Assembly (NCBI GenBank): GCA_022826965.1
Contig: JAJDTU010000011.1
Location: 1 to 64,000 of the forward strand
Length of the DNA stretch: 64,000 bases
DNA from: Dehalococcoidia bacterium
Lineage (GTDB): Bacteria > Chloroflexota > Dehalococcoidia > Bin125
Direction: 5' to 3'
This document shows positions 1 to 8,317 of the stretch, in pieces. The number at the start of each line of letters is the position of its first letter. Position 1 is the first letter of the stretch. The notes under the pieces were generated by a model. It was not told the DNA's origin, searched no databases, and saw only the letters and a program-made list of their open reading frames with translations. A program made the position numbers and the translations under genes.

Positions 1-249
1 TCAAAGACGACAGAGGTGACGGGGGCAGATGCTCGCAATCGAGATCCCGCTGTATGGCGCGAGACCGTTGGTTGACACCTTACGCAGAGATTTCGACTTC
101 CCACGCAAAGGTTCGCAGTTCGGTACACGACGGTCCACCAATCTGCCACCTACTTGCCGCCAACCTGAATGCGATCTTGAGTCGTATCGGCGATCGAGGC
201 GCGGCTCGTGCCATCACCACCGATCGATCATGGCCCAGACGACGGCATC
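1..249. other. window edge, no gene recognised
   Basis: This stretch lies downstream of the histidine kinase stop codon. The open frames on the plus strand have no recognisable protein signature or ribosome binding site and look like chance frames in high-GC DNA. No tRNA, hairpin terminator or repeat was recognised. Confidence 0.5.
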
Positions 250-1707
250 TCATTCTCCACCACGCTCAGGCCCGCTTGAACTCGCACGCACCGCCGCTGC
301 GCCGCGTCCAACGGGCACTCTGATCGTCACCGTCGTGCCCTGACCCGGACCCGCGCTCGACGCTGTGATGGTGCCCCGGTGCGCTTCGACGATGGCGCGG
401 GCGATCGCGAGCCCAAGTCCGGAACCGCGGGTGCCTCGAGATCGAGTCTGTTCGGCCCGATAGAAGCGCTCGAAGATATGAGGCAGCTCCAGCGGATCGA
501 TCCCAATTCCGTCGTCGACGATGGATATGCTCACCACCTCATCCGAGTCTGCTCGTGCGCCGAGCACGACATTCCCGCCCGGATCGACACTGTTGATCGC
601 GTTGACCACGACGTTACCAAGAGCCTGGCTCATCCGTCCTCGGTCGACTTCGACCTCGGGACCGTCTGCCGGCATCTCTAGCGACAACGACACCTCGCGA
701 GCCTGCGCTTGAGGCTGCCAGCGCTCCAACTCGACGCCGATTACTTCCTCCAATGGCGTCGCCTCGAGCTTGAGCCGCAGTTCTCCGTGGTCTGTCTCCG
801 CGAGCCAGTCCAGGTCGGTCACGAGACCGCGCAATCTCTCTACCTCCTGGATGATGTGGTCGGATGCGGTCTCCGCCGACTGCAGTCCATCGCGCAGCCC
901 GGCCGCCTCCAGATGAATCACACTCAACGGGGTGTTCAGCTCGTGCGATACGTCGTTGACCAACCGTCGCCGCAGCTCGCGCTGGCTCTCTAGGGTCGAA
1001 CTCATCCGGTTGAAGGCGTCGCTCATCTGGCCCAACTCGTCCGACGTCGTGACCCGCAGTCTGGTCGCGTCTCCCTGTGCGACCGCCTGAGTCGCCTCGG
1101 TCAATGCCCGGACCGGGGCGGTAATGCGTCTCGACAACCAGATAGCGAGCACAACCGCCAGTCCGACCGTGACCAGGCCTCCAATCAGGATGATGTAGAG
1201 CAACGTGCTCAGAAATCCATGAGACTCGTTCGAAAGGAGTTCGTGGTTGACGTCGACATAGACGTGTCCGACCGATTGATTGGAAGCCAGAATGACAACC
1301 GGCTCGCGGTGTCCGTCCAGACTCGAGGCGCTGCCCCCGGGCGGTAGCTCGTCGAAGTTGTCCAGCACGACCTGCCCGTCTACGTCGACAATGACGACCC
1401 GAATCGGGTCTTGGTGAAGCAGCTCGACGTGGTTCTCCTCACCGCGCTCCGATTGATCTCGACGAGATGCCCCTCCGTAGCTGTAGCCGGCGTCCGCGAG
1501 CGCCGCATCAGCGGTCTGCCAGCCGCCCGCCTCCGTGTAGGCCTGACCGAGACGCTCGCCAAGCCGGCTCGCCTCATCCTCCCCGATCCGATCGACGAAC
1601 ACGCCGAGGCGCGACTCGGTGGCGAGATATGCCACCACGGAACTGATCAGAACCCCGAGGATCACCACGAGCACCGTCGCAGCCGTGATGCGACCGCGCA
1701 GCGACAT
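250..1707 (-). CDS. sensor histidine kinase, HAMP-HisKA-HATPase
   Basis: Membrane sensor kinase that phosphorylates the adjacent response regulator. In the GTG-1710 numbering (486 aa): first membrane helix at about residues 7-30, an extracytoplasmic sensor region at 31-165, second helix at about 168-192, and HAMP at 193-245. The dimerisation box SHELNTPL places the phospho-acceptor at His256, with N in place of the usual R. The ATPase domain shows an N box near 370, DDGIGID near 399-405 and RGSGLGLAIA near 428-437. The start overlaps the regulator stop: either GTG at 1710 or ATG at 1707 (TGATG overlap), and I prefer 1707 because of the GAGGAAG just upstream. Translational coupling and cognate pairing are therefore likely. 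The sensed signal is unknown. Confidence 0.95.
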   Translation of the reverse strand: MSLRGRITAATVLVVILGVLISSVVAYLATESRLGVFVDRIGEDEASRLGERLGQAYTEAGGWQTADAALADAGYSYGGASRRDQSERGEENHVELLHQDPIRVVIVDVDGQVVLDNFDELPPGGSASSLDGHREPVVILASNQSVGHVYVDVNHELLSNESHGFLSTLLYIILIGGLVTVGLAVVLAIWLSRRITAPVRALTEATQAVAQGDATRLRVTTSDELGQMSDAFNRMSSTLESQRELRRRLVNDVSHELNTPLSVIHLEAAGLRDGLQSAETASDHIIQEVERLRGLVTDLDWLAETDHGELRLKLEATPLEEVIGVELERWQPQAQAREVSLSLEMPADGPEVEVDRGRMSQALGNVVVNAINSVDPGGNVVLGARADSDEVVSISIVDDGIGIDPLELPHIFERFYRAEQTRSRGTRGSGLGLAIARAIVEAHRGTITASSAGPGQGTTVTIRVPVGRGAAAVRASSSGPERGGE

Positions 1708-2384
1708 CACTCTTCCTCCGACACAAAGCGATAGCCGGCGCCGTACACGGTCTGGATCGGCTGTGCGCCGCCATGGCCGATCCGTCTGCGCAGGCGGGCG
1801 ACCTGACTGTCAATCGCCCGGTCGAAGCCGTCGAACTCGTCCTGAAAGGTCAACGAGATCAACTGATCACGAGTCAGCACCTGATTGGGGTGCCGCATGA
1901 ACGTCGCGAGCAAGGCAATCTGCGCCTGGCTCAGGTCGACCGGTTCTCCATTGACGGTGACCGTGCCCGTCGTCTCATTCAGCCTGATGTTCCCGCTGGT
2001 CAACAGCTGCTGCACCTTGCCTCGCGCGCGCCGCAGCACGGCCTCCGAGCGCGCGATGACTTCCTTGGGATCGAACGGCTTGACGATGTAATCGTCGGCC
2101 CCGCTGTCCAGTCCAACGATTCGCTGGGCGGGAGCCTCCCGCGCGGTCAGCATGATGATCGGCACATCCGACTCCTGGCGAAGGATCCTGCACAGGTCAA
2201 CGCCGTCCAGGCGTGGCAGTGTGAGGTCCAGGATGATCAGGTCCGGCGCCAGGCGGCGGGCCTGATCCAGACCCGTCTGACCATCATGTGCGACCTCGGC
2301 CGTGTAACCGGCTCGCTCGAAGTAAATCTGCACCCATTCGGCGATTCTGGTGTCGTCTTCAATGATCAAAACTTGGCCGCTCAT
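1707..2384 (-). CDS. OmpR/PhoB-family response regulator
   Basis: DNA-binding response regulator of 225 aa. The receiver domain (1-120) has the acidic pair at 10-11, the phospho-acceptor Asp53 in DLTLPRLDG and the conserved Lys in YIVKPFD near 103. A winged-helix Trans_Reg_C domain occupies about 130-222 and ends in the typical VYGAGYRF motif. An AAGGAA site precedes the ATG. It is the first gene of the regulator-kinase pair and lies 123 nt downstream of a lipoprotein gene on the same strand. Members of this family bind direct repeats with about 11 bp period; such a repeat occurs at 7391-7434, but a link between the two is only inference. Confidence 0.95.
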   Translation of the reverse strand: MSGQVLIIEDDTRIAEWVQIYFERAGYTAEVAHDGQTGLDQARRLAPDLIILDLTLPRLDGVDLCRILRQESDVPIIMLTAREAPAQRIVGLDSGADDYIVKPFDPKEVIARSEAVLRRARGKVQQLLTSGNIRLNETTGTVTVNGEPVDLSQAQIALLATFMRHPNQVLTRDQLISLTFQDEFDGFDRAIDSQVARLRRRIGHGGAQPIQTVYGAGYRFVSEEE

Positions 2385-2411
2385 CGTCGTTCCTTGCGCC
2401 GATTCCGCAAG

Positions 2412-2440
2412 GACGCGACGCCCGGCGAGGGCGCCGCGTC
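2412..2440 (-). terminator. imperfect GC hairpin between lipoprotein and regulator genes
   Basis: An 11-bp stem with one mismatch and a 7-nt loop lies about 70 nt after the lipoprotein stop and before the regulator start. There is no T-run, so it may be a weak terminator or an intercistronic hairpin that lowers read-through into the two-component genes. Confidence 0.3.
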
Positions 2441-2507
2441 CGCCGAGTCGGAACTGCGCGGATTGTATTCCTTGCAGCTCCCGCTCATGCGCGTGGCAGG
2501 GTCGGTC

Positions 2508-3635
2508 CTAGTCGTGGCCGCCGCGCTCTCCGCGCGAGCCATGTTCGCCGCCCGACTCGCCATTGCCGCCGTGCTCCTCACCGGACTCACCCTCGCCGGA
2601 TGACTCGCGGCCCTCGCTGGACTCGCCGCCTTCACCCGAATGAGGCTGCGGGCCCGGACCATTGCAGTCGAAGACCTCGAGGTGCACGACGTAGCCGTCG
2701 AACGAGACGCCCGCTAGCCCTGGTTCACTGACCACCGACAGGCTGGTGGTCACCTCTTGTCCCGGCGTCAGGTCGCCGATCACGTCGGGTCCCAGCTCGC
2801 CCACGGTTCGCGTACCGGATTTCAGGTGCGGCTCCGATTGCACGAAGCAAAGCGTCTCGCTGAGCGTGTTGCGCACGGTCGTGTGAATCGTCCCCGCGGC
2901 CTGGTCGAAGCTCGCGTCCACGGCGATGCCGCCGAGCACACCACTCCAGCGTTCGTCAAGCGCCGTGATTGGGCTCGACATCTCCGCTTCGCGGCTCTCG
3001 CGGCCGCCTTCCCCGTGTTCGCTGCCGCCTTCGCCGCTCCCGACTTCGGCGTGCGTGGTCCAGGATTTGAACGTCTCCGGCGTCGAAGGCAGGACAATGT
3101 CGAGGGTCTCGCCTGGCGCGAGGTCGGTCGGCGTCGTCGGGCCGAGCTCCGCCCCGTTGTCGAGATGCACTTCGACCCGCACTCGGGTCAGGACGCGGTC
3201 ACTCGTGTTCTCGACGATGCCACGGAATGAGTTCGATGCATCATCGAACTTGAGTACCAGCCGTGCGCCGCCGCGGACTTCATCGAAGGTGGCCCCGCGA
3301 GCCAGCGCGTCGGCGCGGTTGGCCTCGCCGCCATCGGCGTCGCCCGACTCACGACCGCGCTCGCGCGCTTCGTCGTGTTGGCCGCTCTCGCCGCCGGATT
3401 CGCCCCGACTGCCGTGTTCGCCGCCGGCCTCGCGGCTCTGTTCTCCGTTGCGATCGTGTTCTCCTCCCGATTCGCTTCCTCTCTGTTCGGACGTTTCCTG
3501 GCTGGTCACGGCAGGCTCGTTGCCGCGGCCATCGTCCGCTCCGGAGGCGCAGCCGATCAGGACTGCCCCACCGACCACGGCTCCCAGGATTGGACCGATC
3601 ACGACGGTCCTCTTCAGCAGCTTCGCGAGTGTCAT
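2508..3635 (-). CDS. secreted lipoprotein with FxLYD-like domains and Glu/Gly/His-rich linkers
   Basis: Protein of 375 aa with an N-terminal signal (Lys/Arg then a hydrophobic stretch) and a lipobox-like VLIGC at about residues 25-29, so probably a lipid-anchored surface protein. Two related beta-domains resemble FxLYD domains (about 120-190 and 230-325): each has an RGIVENTS- or HTTVRNTL-type strand followed by DLAPGETL or DLTPGQEV. They are separated and flanked by low-complexity linkers built from Gly, Glu, Ser, His and Arg (about 38-105, 200-220 and 335-375). The start has AGGAG seven bases upstream. It may be co-regulated with the downstream two-component system. The acidic/His-rich tails could bind metal ions, but this is untested. 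Confidence 0.75.
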   Translation of the reverse strand: MTLAKLLKRTVVIGPILGAVVGGAVLIGCASGADDGRGNEPAVTSQETSEQRGSESGGEHDRNGEQSREAGGEHGSRGESGGESGQHDEARERGRESGDADGGEANRADALARGATFDEVRGGARLVLKFDDASNSFRGIVENTSDRVLTRVRVEVHLDNGAELGPTTPTDLAPGETLDIVLPSTPETFKSWTTHAEVGSGEGGSEHGEGGRESREAEMSSPITALDERWSGVLGGIAVDASFDQAAGTIHTTVRNTLSETLCFVQSEPHLKSGTRTVGELGPDVIGDLTPGQEVTTSLSVVSEPGLAGVSFDGYVVHLEVFDCNGPGPQPHSGEGGESSEGRESSGEGESGEEHGGNGESGGEHGSRGERGGHD

Positions 3636-3909
3636 TGCGCTCTCCTTTCATGAAGATGCTGCGTTGACACTCACAATCGAGAGGAAATGTTGCCGAAATA
3701 TGTCAGCCCCAGGATGAGCCCAGGCGGTCGTTACTTGACCGGTTCTGCGTTCCCGTACACCTATTGCTCACACGCCTGTAGGATTCAGTGCGGGAACGAC
3801 ACGTCAACTCGAGGACGATGCTCGGCGACGAACGGGTCCTGGCCAATCGCCAACGAGCTACAGCTATCGCCGACTGGAGCCCAACTGTCGACCCAGAGCG
3901 AACCGGTCC
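3636..3909. other. intergenic, divergent promoter region
   Basis: This is the 274-nt gap between the lipoprotein gene (minus strand) and a small membrane ORF (plus strand). Apart from the lipoprotein Shine-Dalgarno site next to 3635 I see no clear repeat, RNA or conserved promoter box. It presumably holds the two divergent promoters. Confidence 0.4.
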
Positions 3910-4083
3910 ATGTTCGAGTTCTTCCTCATTCTGCTCGTCGTCATATGGCTCGGCTTCGGCGCGGCCGCACTAGTCCGCCTCAACGGGCATCTGCACATCC
4001 TGCGATCCGTGGACATCGCCGTCCTGATGCTCGGACCGATGGGCTTGATGATTGCCCTCGCGGCCAGGCTCCGCGCTCAATGA
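3910..4083 (+). CDS. small hydrophobic membrane protein
   Basis: A 57-residue ORF. It begins MFEFFLILLVVIWLGFG, giving one membrane helix at about 3-22, then a short polar loop (RLNGHLHILRSVD), then a second hydrophobic segment at about 37-53, and ends with a basic ARLRAQ tail. This two-helix pattern is more coherent than the overlapping frames. No strong Shine-Dalgarno site is visible, which lowers confidence. Function unknown; it is convergent with the Anbu operon. Confidence 0.45.
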   Translation: MFEFFLILLVVIWLGFGAAALVRLNGHLHILRSVDIAVLMLGPMGLMIALAARLRAQ

Positions 4084-4124
4084 CGCAGTAGCGCTCGACC
4101 GCAGGTACGCCTGGGCCGCGGCTT

Positions 4125-4880
4125 CTACGTGACCCTGGAGCGCTGGCCACCGTCCGCGATTCCCAGCGATTCCGCCAGCGGAGCGACCGGAATCGCGGCT
4201 TGCACTACCGCATGCTCGATCGCCTGTTGCCAGGACTGTGCGACCGGTTCCAGCTCTTCGGCGTTGAATCGACCCTCCCGCATCGCGAACGAGTCGGCGG
4301 GATACACGACCGCATCCACCGGTGGGCCAACGTCGGCCGAGCTCGCCTCGGTGGAGTGAAACGAGAGCATCCCCAGTCGCAGCGCCTCTTCCAGCGAGGC
4401 TTCATAGCGCAGCGCGCGATCAAGAATCGGTTTCCCGAAGCGCGTTTCGCCGATGATCAGATACGGCGTACCCCGCGAGACTTCGACCCAGTTGCCTTGC
4501 GGATACAGCAGATACAGATGCGGCGATTCGTCCTCCGTCAATTGGCTGCCCACGATGCAATGAAGATCGAAATGAAGGCCGGCCTTGATCAGCCAGTCGT
4601 TGTCCTCGTTGTAGACGCGGCGGATCTCTTCGGCCAGGGCGTTCACGGCCTGGTACGAGCGCGAAATGTGGCTGCCGTTCTGTCGCAGCCGCTCCTCGAA
4701 ATAAGTAATCGCCTTGTCCCGAACCGAACGCAGTCCGCTCGAGAGCACGAACATCGAGTGCCGCTCGCCCTGGTGCACCGCGATCTTCTTCGCCGTCGAG
4801 ACCTCGGAACCGCTGGTGATCCGCGTATCGGCGATCGCGACGAGTCCATCCTCGCACTTGATCCCCAGGCAGAACGTCAT
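4125..4880 (-). CDS. Anbu-type proteasome-like peptidase
   Basis: N-terminal-nucleophile hydrolase of 251 aa, the usual Anbu length. After removal of Met1 the new N-terminus would be Thr2, the predicted nucleophile. The conserved ADTR (Asp18, Arg20) and a Lys pair at 31-32 match the catalytic Asp and Lys of proteasome beta folds. It is the last gene of a three-gene unit: its ATG follows the alpha-E stop by one base. Anbu is known to co-occur with ATP-grasp, alpha-E and transglutaminase genes and is thought to act in a peptide synthesis/degradation pathway. No transglutaminase gene is present in this window. Confidence 0.9.
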   Translation of the reverse strand: MTFCLGIKCEDGLVAIADTRITSGSEVSTAKKIAVHQGERHSMFVLSSGLRSVRDKAITYFEERLRQNGSHISRSYQAVNALAEEIRRVYNEDNDWLIKAGLHFDLHCIVGSQLTEDESPHLYLLYPQGNWVEVSRGTPYLIIGETRFGKPILDRALRYEASLEEALRLGMLSFHSTEASSADVGPPVDAVVYPADSFAMREGRFNAEELEPVAQSWQQAIEHAVVQAAIPVAPLAESLGIADGGQRSRVT

Positions 4881-4881
4881 C

Positions 4882-5859
4882 TCAGCCCCGTTCTATCGTC
4901 GCTTGTCGCTGTGTCTGGCCTCCGCTGGGCTCGGCGCGGAAGACGTCGTCCATGATCGCCCGGTCGATATCAATCAGTCGTGTCTGAAAGAAGTCCAGGA
5001 ACTCGTGCATGCCCTCGTCGATCAGCTGCTCCATATCCTTCACGCCAAGGTCCAGCCGCAACAGGGTGATACCCCGCTCGGCGGCGGCCCGCCGGCGCTT
5101 AGGCGTCTCCGCCGTCGCCTGCTGGAAGTGACGCTGGAGCGCCTGCACGCAGAACGACAGGCTGCGCGGGAACTCCTGCGAGAAGATCAACAACGCCGCC
5201 ACCTGGATCCCGTCGACTTCGCTGTTTCCCATTCGGCGGTACGCCTCCCGCGCCGATGCCGAACGCAGCACGGCCGTCCATTGGAAGCGGTCAAAGGCGC
5301 CACCGACAGAATCTTCACCGGGCAGCAGGATGTGGTACTTCGCGTCGATGATTCGGCTGGTCATGTCTGCCCGCTCGAGATACATCCCGCAGCGGAACCA
5401 CTCCCGCCCTTCATCTCTCAGCACGGTGTTGTCGTACAGCCCGAGGATCGTCTGGGTCCGTCGTTGGGTCTCGCTGCAGAACTCGTGAATGTCCCTCGCG
5501 ATGTATTGCTTGCGCAGCGCGAGAAACAGGTAGAGCGCGTTGATCTCCTCCCACACTTCCCGCGAGATGTGTTCCCGCAGTCCCCGCGCCAGCTCCCGAG
5601 CGCGGACGAGTGTCGAGCGCAGCGAGGCCGGGTTGTCCAGCGAGTAGATCAGAAACTCCGAGTGGGTCAGATCCGGAGCATCGACCAATGTGTCCCAGAA
5701 GAGCTGGTTCGACGCCGTCGTGCTGACCAGGCTGTGCCAGATCTCCTGACCGCTCTCGAGCATCACCTCGTGTTCCACCCGCGCCATGCGGGCGATGTTC
5801 TCGGCCCGCTCCAGGTAGCGCCCCAGCCAGTACAGGTTGTCGGCCACGCGACTGAGCAT
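4882..5859 (-). CDS. alpha-E domain protein (DUF403)
   Basis: All-alpha protein of 325 aa with the family start MLSRVADNLYWLGRYLERAE and a second typical segment, WFRCGMYLERADMTSRI. It matches the alpha-E family that is always found next to circularly permuted ATP-grasp proteins. Function is unproven; comparative genomics places it in a ribosome-independent peptide-forming pathway with the ATP-grasp partner. The start ATG overlaps the stop of the upstream gene (TAATG) and its own stop is one base from the Anbu start, so all three genes are translationally coupled. Confidence 0.92.
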   Translation of the reverse strand: MLSRVADNLYWLGRYLERAENIARMARVEHEVMLESGQEIWHSLVSTTASNQLFWDTLVDAPDLTHSEFLIYSLDNPASLRSTLVRARELARGLREHISREVWEEINALYLFLALRKQYIARDIHEFCSETQRRTQTILGLYDNTVLRDEGREWFRCGMYLERADMTSRIIDAKYHILLPGEDSVGGAFDRFQWTAVLRSASAREAYRRMGNSEVDGIQVAALLIFSQEFPRSLSFCVQALQRHFQQATAETPKRRRAAAERGITLLRLDLGVKDMEQLIDEGMHEFLDFFQTRLIDIDRAIMDDVFRAEPSGGQTQRQATIERG

Positions 5860-7319
5860 TAGCCGGGCTCCTCGTTCAGCACCCAGGTGTCCTTGCTGCC
5901 GCCGCCTTGCGACGAGTTGACGATGTACGACCCCGGTCGCAGCGCGACCCGCGTCAATCCCCCCGGGATCACCCAGGTCTCGTCGCCCGATAGAACGAAC
6001 GGACGCAGATCCGCGCGCCGTGCATGGAGTTCGTCGTCCTCGAAGGTGGGAATGGTGCTGAACTCGAGCAATGGCTGCGCGATCCAGTTGCGAGGTTCGG
6101 CCTCCACCTGCGCGAGCGTCTCCTCGAGTTCCGCGCTGGATGCCTGCTCGCCGATCAGCACGCCGTATCCGCCCGAGGCGTTCGCGGGCTTGATCACGAG
6201 CTCCCGCGCCTGAGCCCGGATGTGGTTCAGCTCGCTGGGAATCAGCGGCGAGTAGGTCTCGACGTTTGGCAGAATCGGATCCTCGTCCAGGTAGAAGCGA
6301 ATGATCTCCGGCACCCAGCGGTACACCACCTTGTCGTCGGCGACCCCCGCGCCCGGCGCATTGACCAGGGTCACGTTGCCCTTCAGGTAGGCCCGTATCA
6401 GTCCCGGAACGCCCAGTAACGAGTCCCCCCGGTACACCGTCGGATCGAGGAAATCGTCGTCGATCCGACGGTAGACGACGTCAATGCGCTCCAGACCGGT
6501 CGTCGACCTCAGGTAGACGTAGTCGTCCTCTCCGACCGTCAGATCCGAACCCTCGACCAGCGGAATCCCCATCTGGTTGCTGAGGAAGGAGTGCTCGAAG
6601 TACGCGGAGTTGTAGATGCCCGGTGTGAGCAGCACGGCGCGCGGCGGGTCGCCGCTGTTCGCCGGTCGCACCGAGAGCAACATGTCCATCAATTGGTGCG
6701 GATAGTCGGCGACGGCGCGCACGCCCCAGCGAGGGAACAGGTCAGGCACAACCCTGAGCATCACCGTGCGGTTCTCAAGCACGTAAGACACGCCCGACGG
6801 CGTTCGGAGATTGTCCTCCAGCACAACGAATCCGCGCTGCTTGTCGCGGACGAGATCGCAGCCGGCGATATGCGCGTAGACGCCGAGCGGAGGTTCGAAC
6901 CCGGCCATCTCCGGCTTGTAGCCCGGCGAACTCAGGACGATCTCGTCCGGAACCACCCACTCCTTGAGAATCCGCTGCTCGCCGTAGATGTCCAGCAGGA
7001 AGAGGTTCAGCGCTTGCAGACGCTGCTTCAGACCCGCCTCCACGCGTGACCACTCCCCCGCTCCGATGACCCTCGGGATCAGCGAGAACGGGAAGATTCG
7101 CTCAGTGCCCTCTTCCTCCGAGTAGACGTTGAAGGTGATCCCCGCGCTCAGCAGCGCGAGGTCTGCGCGCTCTTCGCGTTGCTGGTGCTCCTCCAGCGAC
7201 CAGCCCTGGAGGACTCCCCCCACTTCTCGGTAGTCGTCTCTGAACGCCCCGGCATCGTCGAACATCTCGTCGTCCGACGCGCCGATGGCCTCGTAGCCCT
7301 GCAAGAGATCATTGGTCAT
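5859..7319 (-). CDS. circularly permuted ATP-grasp protein (DUF404/DUF407)
   Basis: Protein of 486 aa carrying hallmarks of the circularly permuted ATP-grasp type 2 family: FPFSLIPRVIGAGEW, VYAHIAGCDLVRDKQ, VLEDNLRTPSGVSY, DVVYRRIDDDFLDP, KPANASGGYGVLIG and a C-terminal NSSQGGGSKDTWVL. These proteins are predicted to form amide or peptide bonds with ATP. It heads the three-gene Anbu operon. A GAGGAT site lies before the ATG, a TAGCCT box sits at 7346-7341 and a four-fold 11-bp direct repeat lies further upstream (7391-7434). Confidence 0.93.
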   Translation of the reverse strand: MTNDLLQGYEAIGASDDEMFDDAGAFRDDYREVGGVLQGWSLEEHQQREERADLALLSAGITFNVYSEEEGTERIFPFSLIPRVIGAGEWSRVEAGLKQRLQALNLFLLDIYGEQRILKEWVVPDEIVLSSPGYKPEMAGFEPPLGVYAHIAGCDLVRDKQRGFVVLEDNLRTPSGVSYVLENRTVMLRVVPDLFPRWGVRAVADYPHQLMDMLLSVRPANSGDPPRAVLLTPGIYNSAYFEHSFLSNQMGIPLVEGSDLTVGEDDYVYLRSTTGLERIDVVYRRIDDDFLDPTVYRGDSLLGVPGLIRAYLKGNVTLVNAPGAGVADDKVVYRWVPEIIRFYLDEDPILPNVETYSPLIPSELNHIRAQARELVIKPANASGGYGVLIGEQASSAELEETLAQVEAEPRNWIAQPLLEFSTIPTFEDDELHARRADLRPFVLSGDETWVIPGGLTRVALRPGSYIVNSSQGGGSKDTWVLNEEPG

Positions 7320-7340
7320 GCACGATCCTCATCGGGCCAA

Positions 7341-7346
7341 AGGCTA
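7341..7346 (-). promoter_or_regulatory. candidate -10 box of the Anbu operon
   Basis: On the minus strand this reads TAGCCT, the same hexamer seen upstream of the genes starting at 8641, 50587 and 52062. It would start transcription about 15 nt before the ATG at 7319, leaving room for the GAGGAT ribosome site. Confidence 0.4.
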
Positions 7347-7390
7347 CCGCAGCGCCGGTCTCGGACCAGGGTTGTCGCTATGCGATCCCA

Positions 7391-7434
7391 TCAACGTCAC
7401 GTCAACGTCACATCAACGTCGGATCAACGTGGGT
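7391..7434 (-). promoter_or_regulatory. four direct repeats, 11-bp period, candidate operator
   Basis: On the minus strand ACGTTGA occurs four times at exactly 11-bp spacing (7 conserved + 4 variable bases); on the plus strand TCAACGT begins at 7391, 7402, 7413 and 7424. This 7+4 arrangement is the format of PhoB/OmpR-family boxes. The array ends about 45 bp upstream of the candidate -10 box of the ATP-grasp operon, a position suited to an activator. Confidence 0.6.
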
Positions 7435-7528
7435 CCGGATCGAACCGGACAGCGTCGGCCTGAATCGGCAGACCGCTGTCCGCGCGACCTGCGCCGCGTT
7501 GACGGGACGGCTCGGGGTCGATGCCTCG

Positions 7529-8263
7529 CTAGCTGTCGGTCAATGCTCGCTCGGCGCACCAGAGCAACCCGTTGCGGACCAGCCGAGCGAAGGACGGGTG
7601 CTCCCACGTGCGCGGATCGTGGCCGAGCTGGCTGCAGAACACCCTCGAGTCTCGGTACTGGTGCGTCCAGGCAAGGGTGCGCATCGAGTTCACATTCTCC
7701 GTCGTCAGCAGCACGTCACACTCGTCCCCGCAGTCGGCGATCGCGTAGGTTTCGTCCTGTATCGAGAAGTCGGCCAGTCCTGCCGACGCAGGATGCTCGG
7801 CATTGACCTCGATCTCGTAGGTGCTCTCCCACGTGTCGTCGACCTCGATCCGTCGGTCGGGCATCCCGATCGCCTCCGACCACAACCCGCCCGTTCCCCA
7901 GTTGAGCAGCGCGTGATGCATGACGAATACCGGCATGCCCGAGTCAAACATGCGCTCCAGACTGCTCACCGTCTTCCCGTCGGGCTCGTCGCGCAGCATC
8001 GTGTAGAACAGCGTCACGTCGTAACCGTCGCGCATGTCCTGGTCGTCCGACGGCGGCTCGGTAATCCCGTGATCGCCGCGCAGGTCGGGTCGGCTAATGC
8101 GGTGTCCGTCCTCCATGAACGAGTCGTTGCCGGCCCCGAACAGCCACTGGTCGAAGTGGTGCACGTAGGCGTCGATGCCGTCGAGACCGTTGAAAAAGTC
8201 GATGAACGGCCGCACGTGGAAGTAGTGCCCACCGGTCAACACAGCGACTTTGAGATTGCTCAT
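7529..8263 (-). CDS. ThuA-like domain protein
   Basis: Protein of 244 aa of the ThuA / class I glutamine-amidotransferase-like superfamily. The start MSNLKVAVLTGGHYFHVRPF, the DVTLFYTM strand, the MHHALLNWG segment and a C-terminal LGHDPRTWEHPSF followed by RNGLLW are typical of ThuA-like proteins, some of which act in sugar metabolism or as amidotransferase-like hydrolases. Substrate unknown. An AAGGAA site lies upstream of the ATG. It follows the ABM-domain gene by 54 nt on the same strand and is probably co-transcribed with it. Confidence 0.8.
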   Translation of the reverse strand: MSNLKVAVLTGGHYFHVRPFIDFFNGLDGIDAYVHHFDQWLFGAGNDSFMEDGHRISRPDLRGDHGITEPPSDDQDMRDGYDVTLFYTMLRDEPDGKTVSSLERMFDSGMPVFVMHHALLNWGTGGLWSEAIGMPDRRIEVDDTWESTYEIEVNAEHPASAGLADFSIQDETYAIADCGDECDVLLTTENVNSMRTLAWTHQYRDSRVFCSQLGHDPRTWEHPSFARLVRNGLLWCAERALTDS

Positions 8264-8317
8264 CGCAGCATCCGTTTCCTTGATCTCTGCTGCCGAAGGT
8301 AGCGATTCCTGCGTGGT

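Noticed and set aside
1-343. Plus-strand frames at the window start (29-343 and 54-323)
   Set aside because: No Shine-Dalgarno site, no domain signature, and partial overlap with the histidine kinase gene on the other strand.
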